From Terriglobus sp. (GTDB lineage Bacteria > Acidobacteriota > Terriglobia > Terriglobales > Acidobacteriaceae): a stretch of DNA of 7,187 nt. Shown piece by piece: positions 6,142-7,187 of this stretch (its first letter is position 1; each line of letters opens with the position of its first letter). The stretch spans positions 1 to 7,187 of the forward strand of contig JAHFTZ010000113.1 in assembly GCA_023265355.1 (NCBI GenBank). Direction: 5' to 3'. The notes beneath the pieces are model-generated. The model had not been told where the DNA came from and searched no databases. It saw nothing but the letters and a program-made list of their open reading frames with translations. A program made the translations under genes and the position numbers.

Positions 6142-6215
6142 CGGCCCCGTACCATTGCGGCGGCCATTCTTTGAAATCGATATTCACCTTGCAGGCAAGC
6201 CTGAATTCGGGCTCC

Positions 6216-6229
6216 GCAACCGGTGTTGC
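6216..6229 (-). other. Small hairpin after the rplC stop codon
   Basis: GCAAC and GTTGC pair over 5 bp around ACCG, about 14 nt after the rplC stop, in the 112-nt gap before rplD. There is no U-run, so it is not a terminator. It may be chance. Confidence 0.3.
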
Positions 6230-6242
6230 TAATTACGAGCAA

Positions 6243-6971
6243 CTACTTCTTTTTGGAAGGAGCTGCCTTCTTGGAAGCCTTCAGCGGATCGACCGTTCCC
6301 GAACCACCGAACCCACGACGCTCACGCGGCGGAGCCTTGGCACGAGAAACGAGAACCACGCCATCACGCGGTCCGGGGACTGCGCCTTCAACCATGATGA
6401 GGTTGTCCTCAAGGTCGATACCGCGGATCCGCAGGTTGCGAACGGTAATCTGTGCTGCGCCCATGTGACCCGGCATACGCTGACCTGGAAACACGCGGCT
6501 GGGAAAGCTGGATGCGCCGATTGAACCCTGCACCTGGAACATATGTCCGTGCGACTTGGGTCCGCCGCCGAAGCCGTGGCGACGAATAACGCCCGCGAAA
6601 CCGCGGCCCTTCGAAGTTCCGATCACGTCAACAAACTTTGCATTTTCGAAGATGTCGATCAGAACGCGATCGCCCGACTTCACAGCTTCTGCGCCTTCAG
6701 CGGAAGCCTCTACCGGAACTTCGCGGATGATCTTGACCGGAGGCACGCTGCTCTTCGCAAAGTGGCCCGTCATCGCCTTGTTGATCTTGCTTGCCTTGAC
6801 GAACTCAACAAGACCGATCTGGGCGGCATCGTAGCCGTCCTTCTGCATCGTCTTGAGCTGTGTGATCACGCAAGGTCCAGCCTTGATAACCGTGATCGGG
6901 TGAACGTCACCGCGCTCGTCAAATACCTGTGTCATGCCGATCTTGCGACCGAGAATTCCTGTGACTGCCAT
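6243..6971 (-). CDS. rplC: 50S ribosomal protein L3
   Basis: L3 binds near the 3' end of 23S rRNA, with a long loop reaching the peptidyl transferase centre. The 242 residues show [29 protein letters not shown] (32-41), the [20 protein letters not shown] block (118-137), [20 protein letters not shown] (140-159) and [13 protein letters not shown] (160-172). At the position where E. coli L3 carries the N5-methylated Gln150 (GSIGQNQ), this protein has Ser (GSIGASS). The family is about 205-220 residues; the extra C-terminal stretch from about 215 is G/K-rich, ending KKAAPSKKK. The ATG at 6969-6971 is preceded by GAGGAGAGGAAG. It follows rpsJ after 75 nt. Confidence 0.99.
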   Translation of the reverse strand: MAVTGILGRKIGMTQVFDERGDVHPITVIKAGPCVITQLKTMQKDGYDAAQIGLVEFVKASKINKAMTGHFAKSSVPPVKIIREVPVEASAEGAEAVKSGDRVLIDIFENAKFVDVIGTSKGRGFAGVIRRHGFGGGPKSHGHMFQVQGSIGASSFPSRVFPGQRMPGHMGAAQITVRNLRIRGIDLEDNLIMVEGAVPGPRDGVVLVSRAKAPPRERRGFGGSGTVDPLKASKKAAPSKKK

Positions 6972-6989
6972 TGCTTCCTCTCCTCATCA

Positions 6990-7005
6990 TGCTCACTCAT
7001 GAGCA
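6990..7005 (-). other. 6-bp hairpin just upstream of the rplC ribosome binding site
   Basis: TGCTCA and TGAGCA pair perfectly around a 4-nt loop (TGAG on the transcribed strand), ending about 4 nt before the purine-rich rplC binding site. There is no U-run. It could affect rplC translation; the stem is short and chance is possible. Confidence 0.4.
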
Positions 7006-7046
7006 CTGCCGGTCTTACCCGAATATCTAACAGCGAAAAAATGAAA

Positions 7047-7187
7047 CTACTTGGTGACCGTTTTAATCTCTACGTCCACACCAGCCGGGAGATCGAGCTT
7101 CATCAGCGCGTCTACCGTCTGTTGCGTCGGCTCAAGGATGTCGATCAGGCGCTTGTGCGTACGGATCTCGAAGGCCTCGCGGCTCTT
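7047..7187 (-). CDS. rpsJ: 30S ribosomal protein S10, C-terminal part (cut by window edge)
   Basis: S10 is a 30S head protein that also acts as NusE in transcription antitermination. The visible 46 C-terminal residues read [20 protein letters not shown], then [20 protein letters not shown] and IKTVTK, which is the strongly conserved end of the family. The stop is TAG at 7047-7049. The remaining roughly 55-60 N-terminal residues and the operon promoter/leader lie beyond the window. Next downstream is rplC after 75 nt, the standard S10-operon order. Confidence 0.97.
   Translation of the reverse strand, partial: KSREAFEIRTHKRLIDILEPTQQTVDALMKLDLPAGVDVEIKTVTK

Noticed and set aside
6131..6187. 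Upstream ATG for rplD adding 19 residues
   Set aside because: The added residues are not conserved in L4, and the good ribosome binding site lies inside this extension, just before the ATG at 6130.
5480..6232. Long open frame on the plus strand (250 codons) opposite rplD
   Set aside because: It is a shadow of rplD with no family resemblance and no supporting context.

Overview
This window is a ribosomal-protein gene cluster, the joined S10 and spc operons, read entirely on the minus strand. In transcription order (high to low coordinates) it holds rpsJ (C-terminal part), rplC, rplD, rplW, rplB, rpsS, rplV, rpsC, rplP, rpmC, rpsQ, rplN, rplX and rplE (N-terminal part). This is the classic bacterial order with no inserted gene. 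Thirteen of the fourteen genes read cleanly. rplW (L23) is broken: its conserved C-terminal half is in a different frame from its N-terminal half, and about six residues of the tunnel-loop segment are missing.

The organism is a bacterium of moderately high GC. The style of the proteins (a K/A/P-rich tail on L22, an N-terminally extended S17, the L23 start MPTLYNVIRRPLITEKG) and the strong AGGA/GGAG ribosome binding sites suggest Acidobacteriota, perhaps the Terriglobales. This is inference from remembered family sequences and was not tested by a search.

Layout: 7047-7187 rpsJ end; 6243-6971 rplC; 5450-6130 rplD, overlapping rplW by one base; 5176-5450 rplW (frameshifted); 4225-5049 rplB; 3917-4201 rpsS; 3322-3846 rplV; 2537-3205 rpsC; 1977-2408 rplP; 1665-1916 rpmC; 1314-1661 rpsQ; 889-1260 rplN; 354-677 rplX; 1-207 rplE start. 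The products are structural parts of the large and small ribosomal subunits, several lining the exit tunnel (L4, L22, L23, L29), and are presumably made from one long mRNA.

Many intergenic gaps are wide for such an operon (70-211 nt). Several hold RNA hairpins with stable-looking tetraloops, the best being a 12-bp stem capped by UUCG between rpsC and rplP. The most unusual non-coding object is a roughly 72-bp inverted repeat built from AGCTNNN heptads between rplX and rplE, bracketed by a 7-bp direct repeat. No defence system, mobile gene, CRISPR array, tRNA or rRNA was seen, and I do not see a new gene system here.
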